A stretch of DNA of 64,000 nt from Cyathus striatus (taxonomy: Eukaryota; Basidiomycota; Agaricomycetes; Agaricales; Nidulariaceae). Below the pieces are notes generated by a model. The model was not told the origin of the DNA, searched no databases, and worked only from the letters and a program-made list of their open reading frames with translations. The position numbers and the translations under genes are program-made. Positions within the stretch are counted from its first letter, which is position 1; the number at the start of each line of letters is the position of its first letter. Shown piece after piece: positions 1-10,353 of the stretch. Location of the stretch: positions 1,364,001-1,428,000 of the forward strand of contig JAOVFP010000003.1 in NCBI GenBank assembly GCA_025738555.1, given 5' to 3'.

Positions 1-149
1 GTTCCATGATTATCAAACTTGCTGACACTTATGAGAGGGTCAACATGAATCCCCTCCACATCCATGGCCTGTATGGCATTGTCATCAGCACTAGGCTGGT
101 CAGGAAGATCATCAGGATTGTCAGTGTTGTTGCTCTTACTGCCCGACAT
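1..149 (-). CDS. N-terminus of an unidentified protein (runs off window)
   Basis: An open frame begins with ATG at 149-147 and runs off the left edge after about 49 codons. The visible peptide begins MSGSKSNNTDNPDDLPDQ and is acidic and hydrophilic, with no membrane segment or recognised motif. I do not recognise the family. The composition and the surrounding repeats would suit the first exon of a transposon-borne gene as well as a host gene. Only the start is visible, so function and integrity cannot be judged. Confidence 0.35.
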   Translation of the reverse strand, partial: MSGSKSNNTDNPDDLPDQPSADDNAIQAMDVEGIHVDPLISVSKFDNHG

Positions 150-269
150 TATATGTTGACTGTAATCTAAAGGCATTGGAACTAGTCTACTGTAGTCTAC
201 ATTCTCTGGGTTGCTTATCCCTCATTATGCCACATGCCTATAGAGGTCATTACACTGCTCCACAGAATT

Positions 270-712
270 AGGTGGAGTCCACCTGAAGTCCACCTGAACT
301 TTATATAGAAAGATTGTAGGATTTATATAGACTTCAGTTGGACACTAGGTAAAGTTCAGGTAGAGTCCACAAATAACTGGAATACACCTGAAGTCCATTG
401 AACTTAGTCAACTGGGAGTTCACCTGGACTCTACCTGGACTCTACCTGTACTAAGTAGCATAGACATTACCTGGGGTTCACCTGGACTCTACCTGAACTC
501 TATCTGGACTCTACATGTACTAAGTAGCTTAGACATTACCTGGGGTTTACCTGGACTTCAGCTGGACCTATGTGTCCAGTGTGACATCACATCTCTACCT
601 GTACTCAGTAGTTGAGACATTACTTAAAGTTTACCTGGACTTCAGCTGGACTCTACCTAGACCCTACCTGTTCTTGACCTGTACTAAGTAGCTGAGACAA
701 TACCTGGACTCT
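270..712 (+). repeat. Subterminal tandem repeat array, left arm
   Basis: Imperfect ~72-79-bp units contain CTGTACTAAGTAGC, AGACATTACCTGGGGTT and CCTGGACTCTACCTG. The same units recur in reverse orientation at 1075-1480, so a single strand could fold into a long imperfect stem. Confidence 0.65.
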
Positions 713-1074
713 ATCTGTACATGTCACACTGTGTGTTGAGTGTAGTGTTACACTGGACACATAGTGTCACATTGGATGTATAGTATTACATTAAATGCAT
801 AGTATTACACTGGATGTGTCACAGTTGTCACATAGTGTGAAACTCAACACACAATACACAGTGTCACACTCAATACATGCTCAACACATAGTGTCACATT
901 GAATGCAAAGTGTCACACTTAATACACACTCAATTCATAGTAATACACTGGATGCATAGTGTCACATTCCATGCACAGTATCACACTCAACACACACTCA
1001 AACATAATATCACACTCAATGCATAGTCACACTCAACATAGTGTTACACTCAACACACAGTGTCACAGCTACTA

Positions 1075-1480
1075 GTACAGGTAGAATCAAGGTAGTGTCT
1101 CAGCTAATTAGTACAGATAGAGTTCATGAAGAGTCCAGGTAGAGTCCAGGTGAACTCCAGGTGATGTCTAAGCTACTTAGTACAGGTAGAGTTCAGGTAG
1201 AGTCCAGGTGAAGTTCAGGTGAACCCCAGGTAATGTCTTAGCTATTTAGTACAAGTAGAGTTCAGGTAGAGTCCAGGTAGAGTCCAAGTGAACCCCAGAT
1301 AATGTCTATGCTACTTAGTACAGATAGAGTCCAGGTAGAGTCCAGGTGAACCCCAAGTAATGTCTCAGCTGCTTAGTACATATAGAGTCCAGGTAGAGTC
1401 CAGGTGAACCCCAGGTAATGTCTAAGCTACTTAGTACATGTAGAATCCAGGTAGAGTAGATGCAAAATGAAAATCTACCT
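1075..1480 (-). repeat. Subterminal tandem repeat array, right arm (inverted copy)
   Basis: Units of about 58-70 bp contain GCTACTTAGTACA and AGTCCAGGTGAACCCC, the reverse complement of the 270-712 array. The short ORFs read across this array are artefacts of the repeat. Confidence 0.65.
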
Positions 1481-1508
1481 GAAGTCCACCTGATCTTGTG
1501 GGGCAGTG

Positions 1509-2061
1509 CAATATACAGTCTATAGACACTAACTCCATGCACATCCAGGACAAAGTAACTACTATATAAACTACTTCACATTGTAAGTAGACTATAGTTT
1601 CAAGTCAACTACATTAACACCCATTCCTTCACTTTGGACTTGTTCCAACTCTGAGATATCATCACCAACTCTGCCCTGTTCTAAATATGGAACAAGAAGT
1701 TCAAGGGGTGCAATATACAAGTTGAAGCCTACATTCCATTACTCCTGTACATTGTTCATTATTTGTCTCAAGAACACATTGATTCAGCACCCTCTCTCTA
1801 AATGTAACTTTTCTATCTATCTGCCTGAACTTGTTCTTATGGGTGCTCTCAAACAGGAATTAAACTGGGATGGTGAGTCACTAAAAGTACCTGGTTCTTT
1901 CTAAACTTTTGTGCAATTTTGTTGTATACATAGATATACTATTGGTGCCATTATATTCTTGAACTTTAACATGTAATAATACATTATTTGTCTGAAAATT
2001 ATACAAAGGTGGTCAAAACAAAGAGGTGTCTGGAAGTTGGAATATGTAAGTACAGCATTAA
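1509..2061. other. Gene-free stretch with a degenerate LTR remnant
   Basis: No convincing gene. At 1705-1729 lies a version of the LTR box GGGGTGCARYATACAAGYTG followed by AAGCC, which recurs in every LTR of this window. The area is therefore probably an eroded LTR fragment. The rest is AT-rich, without recognised structure. Confidence 0.4.
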
Positions 2062-2158
2062 TGTTACATCCATGTCCAGAATCCACTATTCCACACTATC
2101 CTGACATTCCCACACTTCCCACACTTCTGCATTGGCCACATTTCTGACCAATCATCAG

Positions 2159-2923
2159 TGTTACGTACCGATTCTCTTCCTGCTCAGAAGTGGTTGCGAA
2201 GACACCCGGAGGGTGTGGGAGAACTATAACGGAAACCCGAAGTGAGTACGGGTGCGGAAACGTAGAGCGGGAGTGCGGAAAGAACCGTGGCTTCAGCTTG
2301 TGTGCTGCGCCGCCTGGATATCCCCAGGGAATGGTTCGTATTTCGAGGAAGATGATATGTAACCAAGGAAGACGTTCCAGAGTATAAGAGAAGGCTTCGC
2401 CACTACACTAGGTAGTGGGAGAGAAACTCGAAGGAAAACCCGGAGCGGGTTTCAGAACTTAGAGTAGGAAGAAAGTGTACAGAGTTGATACGAATACTGA
2501 AGACTACCTATTACATCTGGAAGACTACTTATACTAAGTAGGAACCTGTAGATACGAATGTAGAAGTATTATACAAAGGACAAGTCAAAGGAGTAAGTAG
2601 GAAATGAAGTCTTGGCAAAGCGGAGTAGGGGCGCAAATGACGCGCTCAGAATGAAGAATAAGGAACTAATCTACAAAGGCCATAATGAAACGTATAAGTA
2701 GGAATGGAAGGGAGGAGTAATAGAATGATGACGCGGTGAGGCCGTCATAAGAGAAAGTACGTATCCGGGATACCCGATAGAAAACCCGACGGGTTCCGGG
2801 TACGTTCCCGGGCGGGAACGTCGGAAGTGTAAACCCGAAGCGGGTACGTTCCGGGAACGGACCGGGTATGTTAGAAGGTCACGTGGGAACGTCGGCACGA
2901 TGTATCCGGACATGGATATAACA
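2159..2923 (-). repeat. 3' LTR of the Gypsy element
   Basis: 765 bp with TG..CA ends. Near-identical to 8996-9761. On the minus strand it starts TGTTATATCCATGTCCGG. It contains the shared LTR box inverted at 2289-2311, and the self-priming sequence ATACGAATACTGA at 2488-2500 as read on the plus strand. Confidence 0.95.
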
Positions 2924-2926
2924 GTA

Positions 2927-2936
2927 TCCCCCTTTT
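2927..2936 (-). other. Polypurine tract
   Basis: On the coding strand AAAAGGGGGA lies three bases from the 3' LTR. This is the expected position for the plus-strand primer of reverse transcription. Confidence 0.7.
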
Positions 2937-3757
2937 AGGCCGAGCCCACGAGGTCATACTGTGTGCGAGAAAATATAACTAAAAATAATACGAGAAATCC
3001 TATTGGTCAGTGAATGTTCAAATAACAGAAAGAGAGCGCATCTGATTCCTTTGGCAAGGGAAGTAGCAAAGGTGTGAACTACAAGTTCCTGAGTAAGTTC
3101 CAGCAAGTCGTAGCTGAACCCGAGACCTATTAACACTGCCCATGGATGTGGAAGGACATGTGCATCAATATTCCACTGGTAGCCATTCGTTCCGGATGTT
3201 CCGGTAATGCGGCAAGCTTAGTTGCACTGCTGATTGTATATCCGACTGAGATGAGTGTCGGAACTGGGTTGGAAGCATCGGAAGAGTTGGAAATGGATGG
3301 GGAAGTGATTGGAAGATATTGGATGAGGTCTGGGTTGGATGCGGAAGTAGCAGGAACTGCCGGGAAAATGCAGGAAGCATTGGAAGATAGCGTAGTCTAT
3401 CAAGTTGAGTTACAGATGTCGTGATGCCAATTTCCAGGTGGTAGGCAAACTCGATAAGTTGTCCTGAGATGTTTCCAAGGTATCTGGGCACATTGTCCAT
3501 GTTTCCATATTGAAACCTTGCTCGTGGAATGCCTCCGGGATCCGGATGCATACGAGGAAGTTGTGACGGGTGCCGGAATTGCGTCGGAAGGTGTGGAAGT
3601 AGCTCGGGTCGAGTTGCAGACGCAGAGGGAGTGATGGAAATGGTCGTAACACGTTACCAAGAATTAATGTACTTGTATCTCGCTTTTTGGATGTTATTCG
3701 TTGTTTTTGGTTTTTGTATAAGGTGAAACTGCAAGCGGATAATAAGTAACGTGAAAA
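2937..3757 (-). other. Non-coding 3' region of the Gypsy element
   Basis: No recognisable protein. The stretch is rich in GGAAG/CTTCC-type short repeats, so the ORFs on both strands look accidental. It lies between the stop codon of pol and the polypurine tract. Confidence 0.5.
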
Positions 3758-5060
3758 TTAAGAAATAGGAGTAGGCCCGGGCTTATCCGGATAACGGGAG
3801 TGGAACTCTTCAATGATATCCGTAGCGTGTTCCAGTTCCGTGGCCGGAAGCCATGAAAACTCTTCATCGGTCCCTTCATACCCTAGCCAGCGTACATAGT
3901 ACCTCAGTTTGCAACGCAAACGACGATCCAGTTTAGAGTCCAAGATTTCCGAGACCTCGTATTCAATATCACCATCAACCTGGACAGGTGGTGGTGGAGG
4001 AATAATGCGATCTGGGATAGTATTTTCAGTATTGGGTTCAAGCATGGATACATGGAATACTGGGTGGACTGCACGAAATTGTTCTGGAAGGCGCAAGGTA
4101 CGCGAATGCGATCCGGCAAGTGCGATGACTTCAAAAGGTCCTAGGAACTTTTCTGCAAGTTTCCGGGATGGTCGGGTTGTCCGGAAGTACTCGGCTTTAA
4201 CGTATACCTTTGTCCCGACAGGGAATGCGGGTGCGGGTTTGCGACGCGCATCGGCGGGTGCTTGATAACGTTTCTGCGCACTGAGTATTTCGGTCCGAAG
4301 CATCTCGTGAAGTTCCTCGAGGTTTACTGCGAAGTGCCGTGCACGAGCGGAAGTGAGATCACGTTCCGGATGTATCGCAAGGTTCGGGTGATAACCCTTG
4401 TTTGCGTAGAACGGTGAAATTCCTGTGGTTGCGCTCGGTGCATTATTGTAAGCAAATTCAGCAAGAGGTAAAAGATCACACCAGTTATCCTGCTGGTAGT
4501 TGCAGTAGGCCCGAAGGTATTGTTCCAGAGTTTGGTTTGTGCGTTCCGTTTGGCCGTCGCCTTCGGGGTGATAACCCGAGGTGAAATGTAAAGTGATGTC
4601 GAGGGCTGTACCGAGGGAACGGAAGAAATGCGACACAAACTCGGAACCACGATCGGAAGTGATGTGTTCCGGGACTCCGTGCTTGGAAAAGACATGAAGT
4701 ACAAATAGAAGCGCAAGGTCAGAAGAAGAGCAAGTGGTATGAGTGGGAATGAAGATAGACTGCTTGGAGAAAGCGATCCACGATAACGAGTATAGAATCA
4801 TACTTGGAAGCCGATGATTTTGGAAGTTGATCTATGAAATCCATAGATATCGAATGCCATGGGCGTCCGGGAACCGGAAGTTGTTTCAGGGTTCCGTACG
4901 GGCGGTGGCGCTGTGGTTTAGAACGCATGCAAGTATTACAAGACTTACAATAGTCCTTTACAAACGTCCGTATAAGCGGCCAAGTATATTCGCGTCGAAT
5001 TAGCTCGAGGGTCTTGTTCTGTCCAAGGTGTCCTGAAAGCGGGTGGTCGTGTTTGTACTG
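3758..5060 (-). pseudogene. Gypsy pol: integrase with C-terminal chromodomain
   Basis: This part inserts the cDNA into the genome. In coding order it shows the HHCC zinc-binding region (HPLSGHLG, then YCKSCNTC, near 5000-4925). The DDE core follows, with SMDFIDQLP, ITSDRGSEF and GDGQTERTNQTLEQYLR supplying D, D and E. Next comes an integrase C-terminal segment, and finally a chromodomain over about 3990-3780 (EYEVSEILDSK, YYVRWLGY, EFSWLPA). The chromodomain places the element among chromoviruses, whose integrases are generally thought to target modified histones. The frame is broken near 5083 and near 4770, where one extra T sits in a T run. The main open part is 3758-4801. Confidence 0.9.
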
Positions 5061-6770
5061 TAAAACCCGAAGCCGAAGGGTTCCGGAGTCGGAACATAGA
5101 TCCGGTTATCTAGACGGAGGAAACCGTCCGGGGTTACAGTCCAACGATTCTCGGGAGTCCGCATTCGGATAACTGCGACCGGGTCATTAGGGAGAGCTGA
5201 TAATATGTCAGTATGTAACTGTTCAATGTCCATGATGATACTAGCGCGAAGAGCGGGTACAATAAGTGATGTTGCTCGGAGAGAAGTGATAAGCTGTTCC
5301 TGTGTGAACACTGGACGATAGTTATGCGGATTGACCTTAGCGTAGTCGCTATCCCCCTCTTTAGGGTAGACGTCCCATCGTCTAGTCAGAGCATCCGGCT
5401 TCGCCCCGAGTTTTCCGGGTCGAAAGCGGATAACTAGATTGAACTGGGAAAGATACTCGGACCATCGGGCTTGTCGTCGGGACAAGATCTTGGTTGTGGA
5501 AAAGTATTCCAAGTTCTTGTGGTCTGTGACGACATCAATGGGTGAACCGGAACCTTCCAGGTAATGACGCCAGACTTGGAATGCTTCGAAGATAGCAAGC
5601 AATTCCTTGTCGTGGGTGTCGTAGTTTAACTCAGGAGGTGTAAAGGTTCGTGAGTGGAAAGCGATAGGGTGAATCTCGCCATCATCGGAAACTATAGACA
5701 GGATAGCAGCCAACGCGTAATCCGAAGCGTCGGTTTCCACGATGAGCTGCTTGTCGGGAACCCAATGGGTAAGAATGGGTGCCGACGTGAAAGCGTCCTT
5801 AAGTTCAGTGAAAGCGGAACGGCATTTTTCCGAGAAGTTCCACGGATTACCCTTCCGGGTAAGGCGGGTGAGCGGAACAACTATGTCGGAATAGTTGTAT
5901 ATAAAACGCCGATAGAAATTAGCGAACCCAAGGAAGGATTGAATGTCTTTTACTTTCCTTGGTTCGGCCATTCTTGAATAGTCTTCACCTTTGTTGGAGA
6001 CATGGTGAGACCGTTGGGCGATAGTATATATCCGAGATATTCCACGGATTCGAGTGGAACTCACACTTATCCATGCGCGCGTACAACCCGTGCTTCCGGA
6101 GTCGACGCAAAACTTCCCTGACATGTTGGCGATGTTGCGCAAGGTTATCAGAGTATATAAGGATGTCATCCAAATAAACTATGACGCACACATCAAGAAG
6201 GTCTTTGAAAACATCGTTCATGAAGCGTTGGAAACCCGCGGGTGCATTGGAAAGTCCGAAGGGCATGACTAGCCATTCGAAGGATCCATAGCGAGTCCGG
6301 AAAGCGGTTTTCCATTCATCGTCCTCGGCAATGCGGACCAGGTGGTACGCATGACGTAGGTCGATCTTGGTGTAGATACGGGCGCGACGGGGACTGTCGA
6401 GCAAATCTGAAATGAGTGGCAAAGGATAACGATCCTTTTTAGAAATAGCATTCAACCCGCGGAAATCTACACAAAGCCGAAGCGATCCGTCCTTCTTGCG
6501 GACAAAAAGGACGGGAGCTCCGTGCGGAGAGCGTGAAGGTTGAATAAATCCGATCCGGATATGTTCATCGATGAATTCCCGAAGAGCGGAAAGCTCGGAT
6601 TGGGAAAGGGAATAGATCCGACCTACAGGAGGTGAAGCACCTTCTTCTAGGTTGATCTTTAAGTCATAGGGACGGTGAGGGGCAAGTGTATCTGCCCGGG
6701 ACTTGCTAAATACATCAGCAAACTCGTGATACTCAGATGGTATGGAAGAGAGATCTGGAGCTTCCTCTGG
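5000..6770 (-). pseudogene. Gypsy pol: reverse transcriptase and RNase H
   Basis: This is the polymerase that copies element RNA and removes the RNA strand. The RT fingers and palm run from about 6770, with the sequences [30 protein letters not shown] and [12 protein letters not shown]. The catalytic YLDD lies near 6176-6165 ([13 protein letters not shown]). The connection (SFLGFANFYRRFI) leads to a Ty3-type RNase H with acidic residues in VETDASDYALA, ELLAIFEAF and VTDHKNLEYF. Two 1-nt frame changes, near 6050 and 5968, interrupt RT from RNase H. Apart from these the peptide is well conserved, in keeping with a recent insertion. Confidence 0.92.
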
Positions 6771-6968
6771 ATTGAGGGCAGCGGCGGAAGCGACAGCACC
6801 AAGCTGGATATGGAAAGTGTGTGCTCCCTCTAAACGGCATGCACGCGAGAAGGCGGCACTGTTTATTAGTGAAATGCTAGGAGGAGGTGGCAGAGACTCA
6901 TCAGAGGTGACCGGAGATGGATCCTCGGAAGCGGAACCTGGTTCCGAGATCCTGGATTTGAGCGGAAG

Positions 6969-7335
6969 TCACTCGGAAGTGACTGGAGTCCGGAATGTTA
7001 ATGAGCCCGATACCCAGTCAATCAACGGATTGAAGTGGGTGAGCCAATTGTATCCTAGGACTGCAGAACACACGGAATCAAGAGGTGTCACATAGAGTTC
7101 AACTGTAATACATTCACCAGTAGGGAATAGTACAGGCAGTGTAACGAACTCGGTTATAACATGATTGGTGGTGCCATCGAAAAGTCTGAGAGCGATAGGT
7201 GGAGTAGGTGAGGTAGGAATAGCATGTGTCTGAATGAAAGATGAATCCATAAAACAATGGGTAGAACCCGAATCGACTAGAGTGCTATATGAAACTGTAC
7301 AGGGTGTAGGGAGAGCATGGATGGTACTACAAAGT
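6969..7335 (-). pseudogene. Gypsy aspartic protease
   Basis: A retropepsin-like segment with the active-site motif VDSGSTHCFMDSSF (Asp codon at 7277-7275) and, downstream, SAVLGYNWLTHFNP, the usual C-terminal hydrophobic motif. It would cut the Gag-Pol precursor. It lies between the zinc knuckle and the RT, in the normal Ty3/Gypsy order. The local frame is open, but the frame shift in the upstream knuckle separates it from gag. Confidence 0.85.
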
Positions 7336-7591
7336 GGAATATGAAGGGCATTGGGGTCGGAAAGAGCGGAAGCGTTGAGTCTTACCTGCATCGGCTGCGC
7401 ACAAGGGGGAACAACGCGGTCCTCAGCTTGTGTGGTGTCCAGAGGACCGCTCCCTATTTTTCGAACCCGAAGCCGGGTTGGAAAGAGGCGCGGATCTGCG
7501 GGTCGAGGGACCCGCAGAAGCCGACGTAGGAGCCGAAGCGGATATTCCGGATGCCCGGGCTCTAGCCGCGGAAGAGGCAGAGCGGGGACAT

Positions 7592-8958
7592 TCTTTGGCG
7601 CGATGCCCGGATTACCGCAGAACAAGCATAGATTGTTGTCCATGCGACGCTGACGTTCTTGTGGCAAAGTTTGCCATCTCGACCAACCTTGTCATTCAAT
7701 TCCGGCCTCCGCTGTTGGGGAGGCTGTGAGGAACGAGGTGGGTGACTACCAGCACGGTGGGGATAGCTCGGACGGGGTGCATATTGGCCCGAAACGAGGC
7801 GGGAAGGCGCCGGGGTGACTGCAGGGCGGTTTGTAGTAGCTCTAACAGAGCTATCCGGAACCCGCGGACCCCGAGGCTGGTGGGATTCCGTGTACGCTCG
7901 GACTGGCGTTCCCAGTACCGACTATCGATCCCTTGAGCTAGCTTAATCATCCCGCGCTTTGTGGTAGGTTTCCCAACATGAGAGATCTCATCCTTAATGC
8001 GACCCGGAAACCCGGAATAGAGTCGGTGGCATAAGGACTTATCATCCCAGTCGGTGCGCTGTGCAAGCCTGTTGAACTGTACAAGATACTTGGACAGTTT
8101 CTGTGAATCCTTCATAACGAGGACATCCAGATCATTCTCGGCATCCCCTTCCGGGTTCGCTAACCGAAGTTATCCTCTAGCATGATGACGAAAACCTCCC
8201 AAGAGTGAAGGAACTCATCATCAGCATAGGGATTGGAGAGGGTCGGCATAACGAGCTGAAGCGCGGTATCCCGAAGATATGCGAGAGCAGAAGTTGACCT
8301 GGGAATGTCCATCCGAGTATTGGGAAGGATTATTCCGGAAGTAAATTTGGCATTGAGTAATGAACTGCTCCAACTTCTCAGCACTGGAACCGTCAAAAGT
8401 ATCTGGCTTTTGAACGTTGCGTTCCCGACGTGTTCCCGATGTACCCCGGGCGGATTCCGCAACTCTCAAAAGAGCCGGCAAGCCGGTCTTCCCGGGAGTG
8501 GCGCGCAAGAGGTGTGCGCCTGGGATTGTCGACATCATCCTCATCACCATCATCCCCTGAGTCTGAGGATGGTGGAGACGGAGGATTGGGCTGAGAAGGA
8601 GGTGGAGGTGGCGGTCCAATGGTACCACCATCGGAGCCGTGACCCTCGGGAGTGTCCCGTTCCGCTGCGACTGTACCGTATGGCGGTGGAGTGCCATCCG
8701 GAGGAGCCTGAGCGGATCCGAGGTTCCCGGCTGCAGGAACAGAAAGTAGCTGAGCGGAAGTCGAGGGTGGACCCAGGAAAGTAGCACTAGGAGGTGGTGC
8801 TGGGCTGGGTGTAACCGAGACGGTGTAGAAGGTAGAGAACCTGAAGTACTCCGTGGAGGCTGTTGCCTCGTAGCTGCACGGGTGGCACGAGCACCCACAG
8901 CATTGGTATGACTAGCGGTATGCGCTGTGCGAGTAACCGAAGTTCCAGTTGGAGCCAT
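7592..8958 (-). pseudogene. Gypsy gag with broken zinc knuckle
   Basis: The coat protein starts at ATG 8958-8956 (MAPTGTSVTRT), 38 bp inside the 5' LTR. A proline- and serine-rich N-terminal part is followed by the gag core seen in fungal Ty3 elements: KPDTFDGSSAEKLEQFI, then LEDNFG, ANPEGDAENDLDVL and LVQFNRLAQRTDW. The CCHC knuckle lies at about 7636-7592 as CLFCGNPG. Its second half continues only in another frame, as expected if one C of a CC pair is missing. Another frame change is near 8165. Gag packages the element RNA; this copy could not make the full protein. Confidence 0.85.
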
Positions 8959-8980
8959 GATAGAAGAGATATCCAAGGTA

Positions 8981-8993
8981 TCAGTATTCGTAT
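8981..8993 (-). other. Primer-binding site, probably self-priming
   Basis: Two bases inside the 5' LTR the coding strand reads ATACGAATACTGA. This is an exact 13-nt complement of TCAGTATTCGTAT, found within the LTR (9337-9325 on the coding strand). No tRNA-type TGG start is present. The arrangement matches the self-priming mechanism described for Tf1-group chromoviruses, in which the 5' end of the RNA folds back as primer. Confidence 0.75.
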
Positions 8994-8995
8994 AC

Positions 8996-9761
8996 TGTTA
9001 CGTACCGATTCTCTTCCTGCTCAGAAGTGGTTGCGAAGACACCCGGAGGGTGTGGGAGAACTATAACGGAAACCCGAAGTGAGTACGGGTGCGGAAACGT
9101 AGAGCGGGAGTGCGGAAAGAACCGTGGCTTCAGCTTGTGTGCTGCGCCGCCTGGATATCCCCAGGGAATGGTTCGTATTTCGAGGAAGATGATATGTAAC
9201 CAAGGAAGACGTTCCAGAGTATAAGAGAAGGCTTCGCCACTACACTAGGTAGTGGGAGAGAAACCCGAAGGAAAACCCGGAGCGGGTTTCAGAACTTAGA
9301 GTAGGAAGAAAGTGTACAGAGTTGATACGAATACTGAAGACTACCTATTACATCTGGAAGACTACTTATACTAAGTAGGAACCTGTAGATACGAATGTAG
9401 AAGTATTATACAAAGGACAAGTCAAAGGAGTAAGTAGGAAATGAAGTCTTGGCAAAGCGGAGTAGGGGCGCAAATGACGCGCTCAGAATGAAGAATAAGG
9501 AACTAATCTACAAAGGCCATAATGAAACGTATAAGTAGGAATGGAAGGGAGGAGTAATAGAATGATGACGCGGTGAGGCCGTCATAAGAGAAAGTACGTA
9601 TCCGGGATACCCGATAGAAAACCCGACGGGTTCCGGGTACGTTCCCGGGCGGGAACGTCGGGAAGTGTAAACCCGAAGCGGGTACGTTCCGGGAACGGAC
9701 CGGGTATGTTAGAAGGTCACGTGGGAACGTCGGCACGATGTATCCGGACATGGATATAACA
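8996..9761 (-). repeat. 5' LTR of the Gypsy element
   Basis: 766 bp, the promoter-bearing copy, with TG..CA ends. It carries the shared LTR box inverted at 9126-9148 and the self-priming sequence at 9325-9337. It differs from the 3' LTR by one substitution and one extra G. Confidence 0.95.
9325..9370 (-). promoter_or_regulatory. Likely Gypsy promoter and transcript start
   Basis: On the coding strand a TATAAG box (9370-9365) lies about 28-33 bases before TCAGTATTCGTAT (9337-9325). In self-priming elements that complementary stretch forms the RNA 5' end, so TATA spacing and priming logic agree. The start site is inferred, not observed. Confidence 0.55.
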
Positions 9762-10353
9762 ATCAGATACATCATCATGATTTATCAATTACTCACTCAT
9801 GTTCATCCACTATGTCATTATTTCATATTACTCCTCTATTTCAACCCCTATCCATTTCACTATGTCATATGTAGCCTTTCCTTCCATTCTTCAGCCACTA
9901 CTCCTCTATGGTAGCTGACTCCACATTTACCTATCCCTAACTATACCCTTATACTTCACTCAAAGTAAACTACTCCATAGTTTACTTAGTATTTAAGATC
10001 TAGTTTTTGTATTGACTATAATTATGAATATACCACTATACTCCATCTACTTGTTACTAGGGTTTCACCCTTAGTTCTGAGCCTCTATTCTGACCTTTCT
10101 CTATTCTGACCTTTCTCTATTCCTACCTTGACCTTGCTCCTACTTCAAGCTTGTCCCTACCTTGAACTTGAAATATGAACCACCAAGAATCACAAGGGGT
10201 GCAGCATACAAGCTGAAGCCAAGGTTCACCTCTGCACTTTTTGAGTTCTCCACTTCCAACCTCAAGCTTACATAATCCTACAAGTAGTTCTTTCCACATT
10301 AAACCCAGCACCTCCCTACTATCTCTCTGAGTGGTACAGTACATAACAATTAA

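Larger units (their letters stand above)
253..1508. mobile_element. CACTG-ended inverted-repeat DNA element, non-autonomous
   Basis: The two ends are inverted copies: CACTGCTCCACAGAATTAGG at 253 and, on the other strand from 1508, CACTGCCCCACAAGATCAGG. Inside, arrays of a ~60-80-bp motif (GTACTAAGTAGC plus CCTGGACTCTACCTG) lie at about 270-712 and again inverted at about 1075-1480. They flank a core of short GTGTCACACTCAACACA repeats. CACT termini with inverted subterminal repeat arrays are typical of CACTA (En/Spm) elements. No transposase is present. The flanking triplets are TTA and CAA, so no clean 3-bp duplication is visible. Confidence 0.6.
2159..9761 (-). mobile_element. Young Ty3/Gypsy chromovirus, complete but frameshifted
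   Basis: A 7.6-kb LTR retrotransposon on the minus strand. It has LTRs of 765 and 766 bp, a 5-bp duplication ATCAG at 2154-2158 and 9762-9766, a purine tract by the 3' LTR, and a primer site by the 5' LTR. In transcription order the internal region encodes gag with a zinc knuckle, aspartic protease, reverse transcriptase, RNase H, integrase and a C-terminal chromodomain, the order typical of chromoviruses. I count one substitution (2428/9265) and one indel (near 2832/9661) between the LTRs, so insertion was recent. The reading frames carry several 1-nt indels, so this copy is probably not autonomous. About 0.8 kb between pol and the purine tract has no recognisable gene. Confidence 0.95.
2062..10348 (+). 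mobile_element. Old solo LTR (2062-2158 plus 9762-10348) split by the Gypsy element
   Basis: Removing the nested Gypsy element leaves a ~684-bp LTR that starts TGTTACATCCATGTCC at 2062 and ends GTACATAACA at 10348. It has a perfect 5-bp target duplication, ATTAA, at 2057-2061 and 10349-10353. It is colinear with the LTR at 20163-20868. Its termini resemble those of the Gypsy LTR that interrupts it (TGTTATATCCATGTCC and TACGTAACA on the minus strand), so it derives from an older relative. It carries the conserved GGGGTGCAGCATACAAGCTG box at 10196-10220. No internal retroviral-type coding sequence accompanies it. Confidence 0.85.

Noticed and set aside
253..1508. TTA/TAA-type target duplication suggesting a PIF/Harbinger element
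   Set aside because: The flanks are TTA and CAA, which do not match; no duplication is claimed.
2190..2387. 65-codon ORFs present twice (also 9027-9224)
   Set aside because: They lie in the two identical LTRs and overlap promoter and box sequences.
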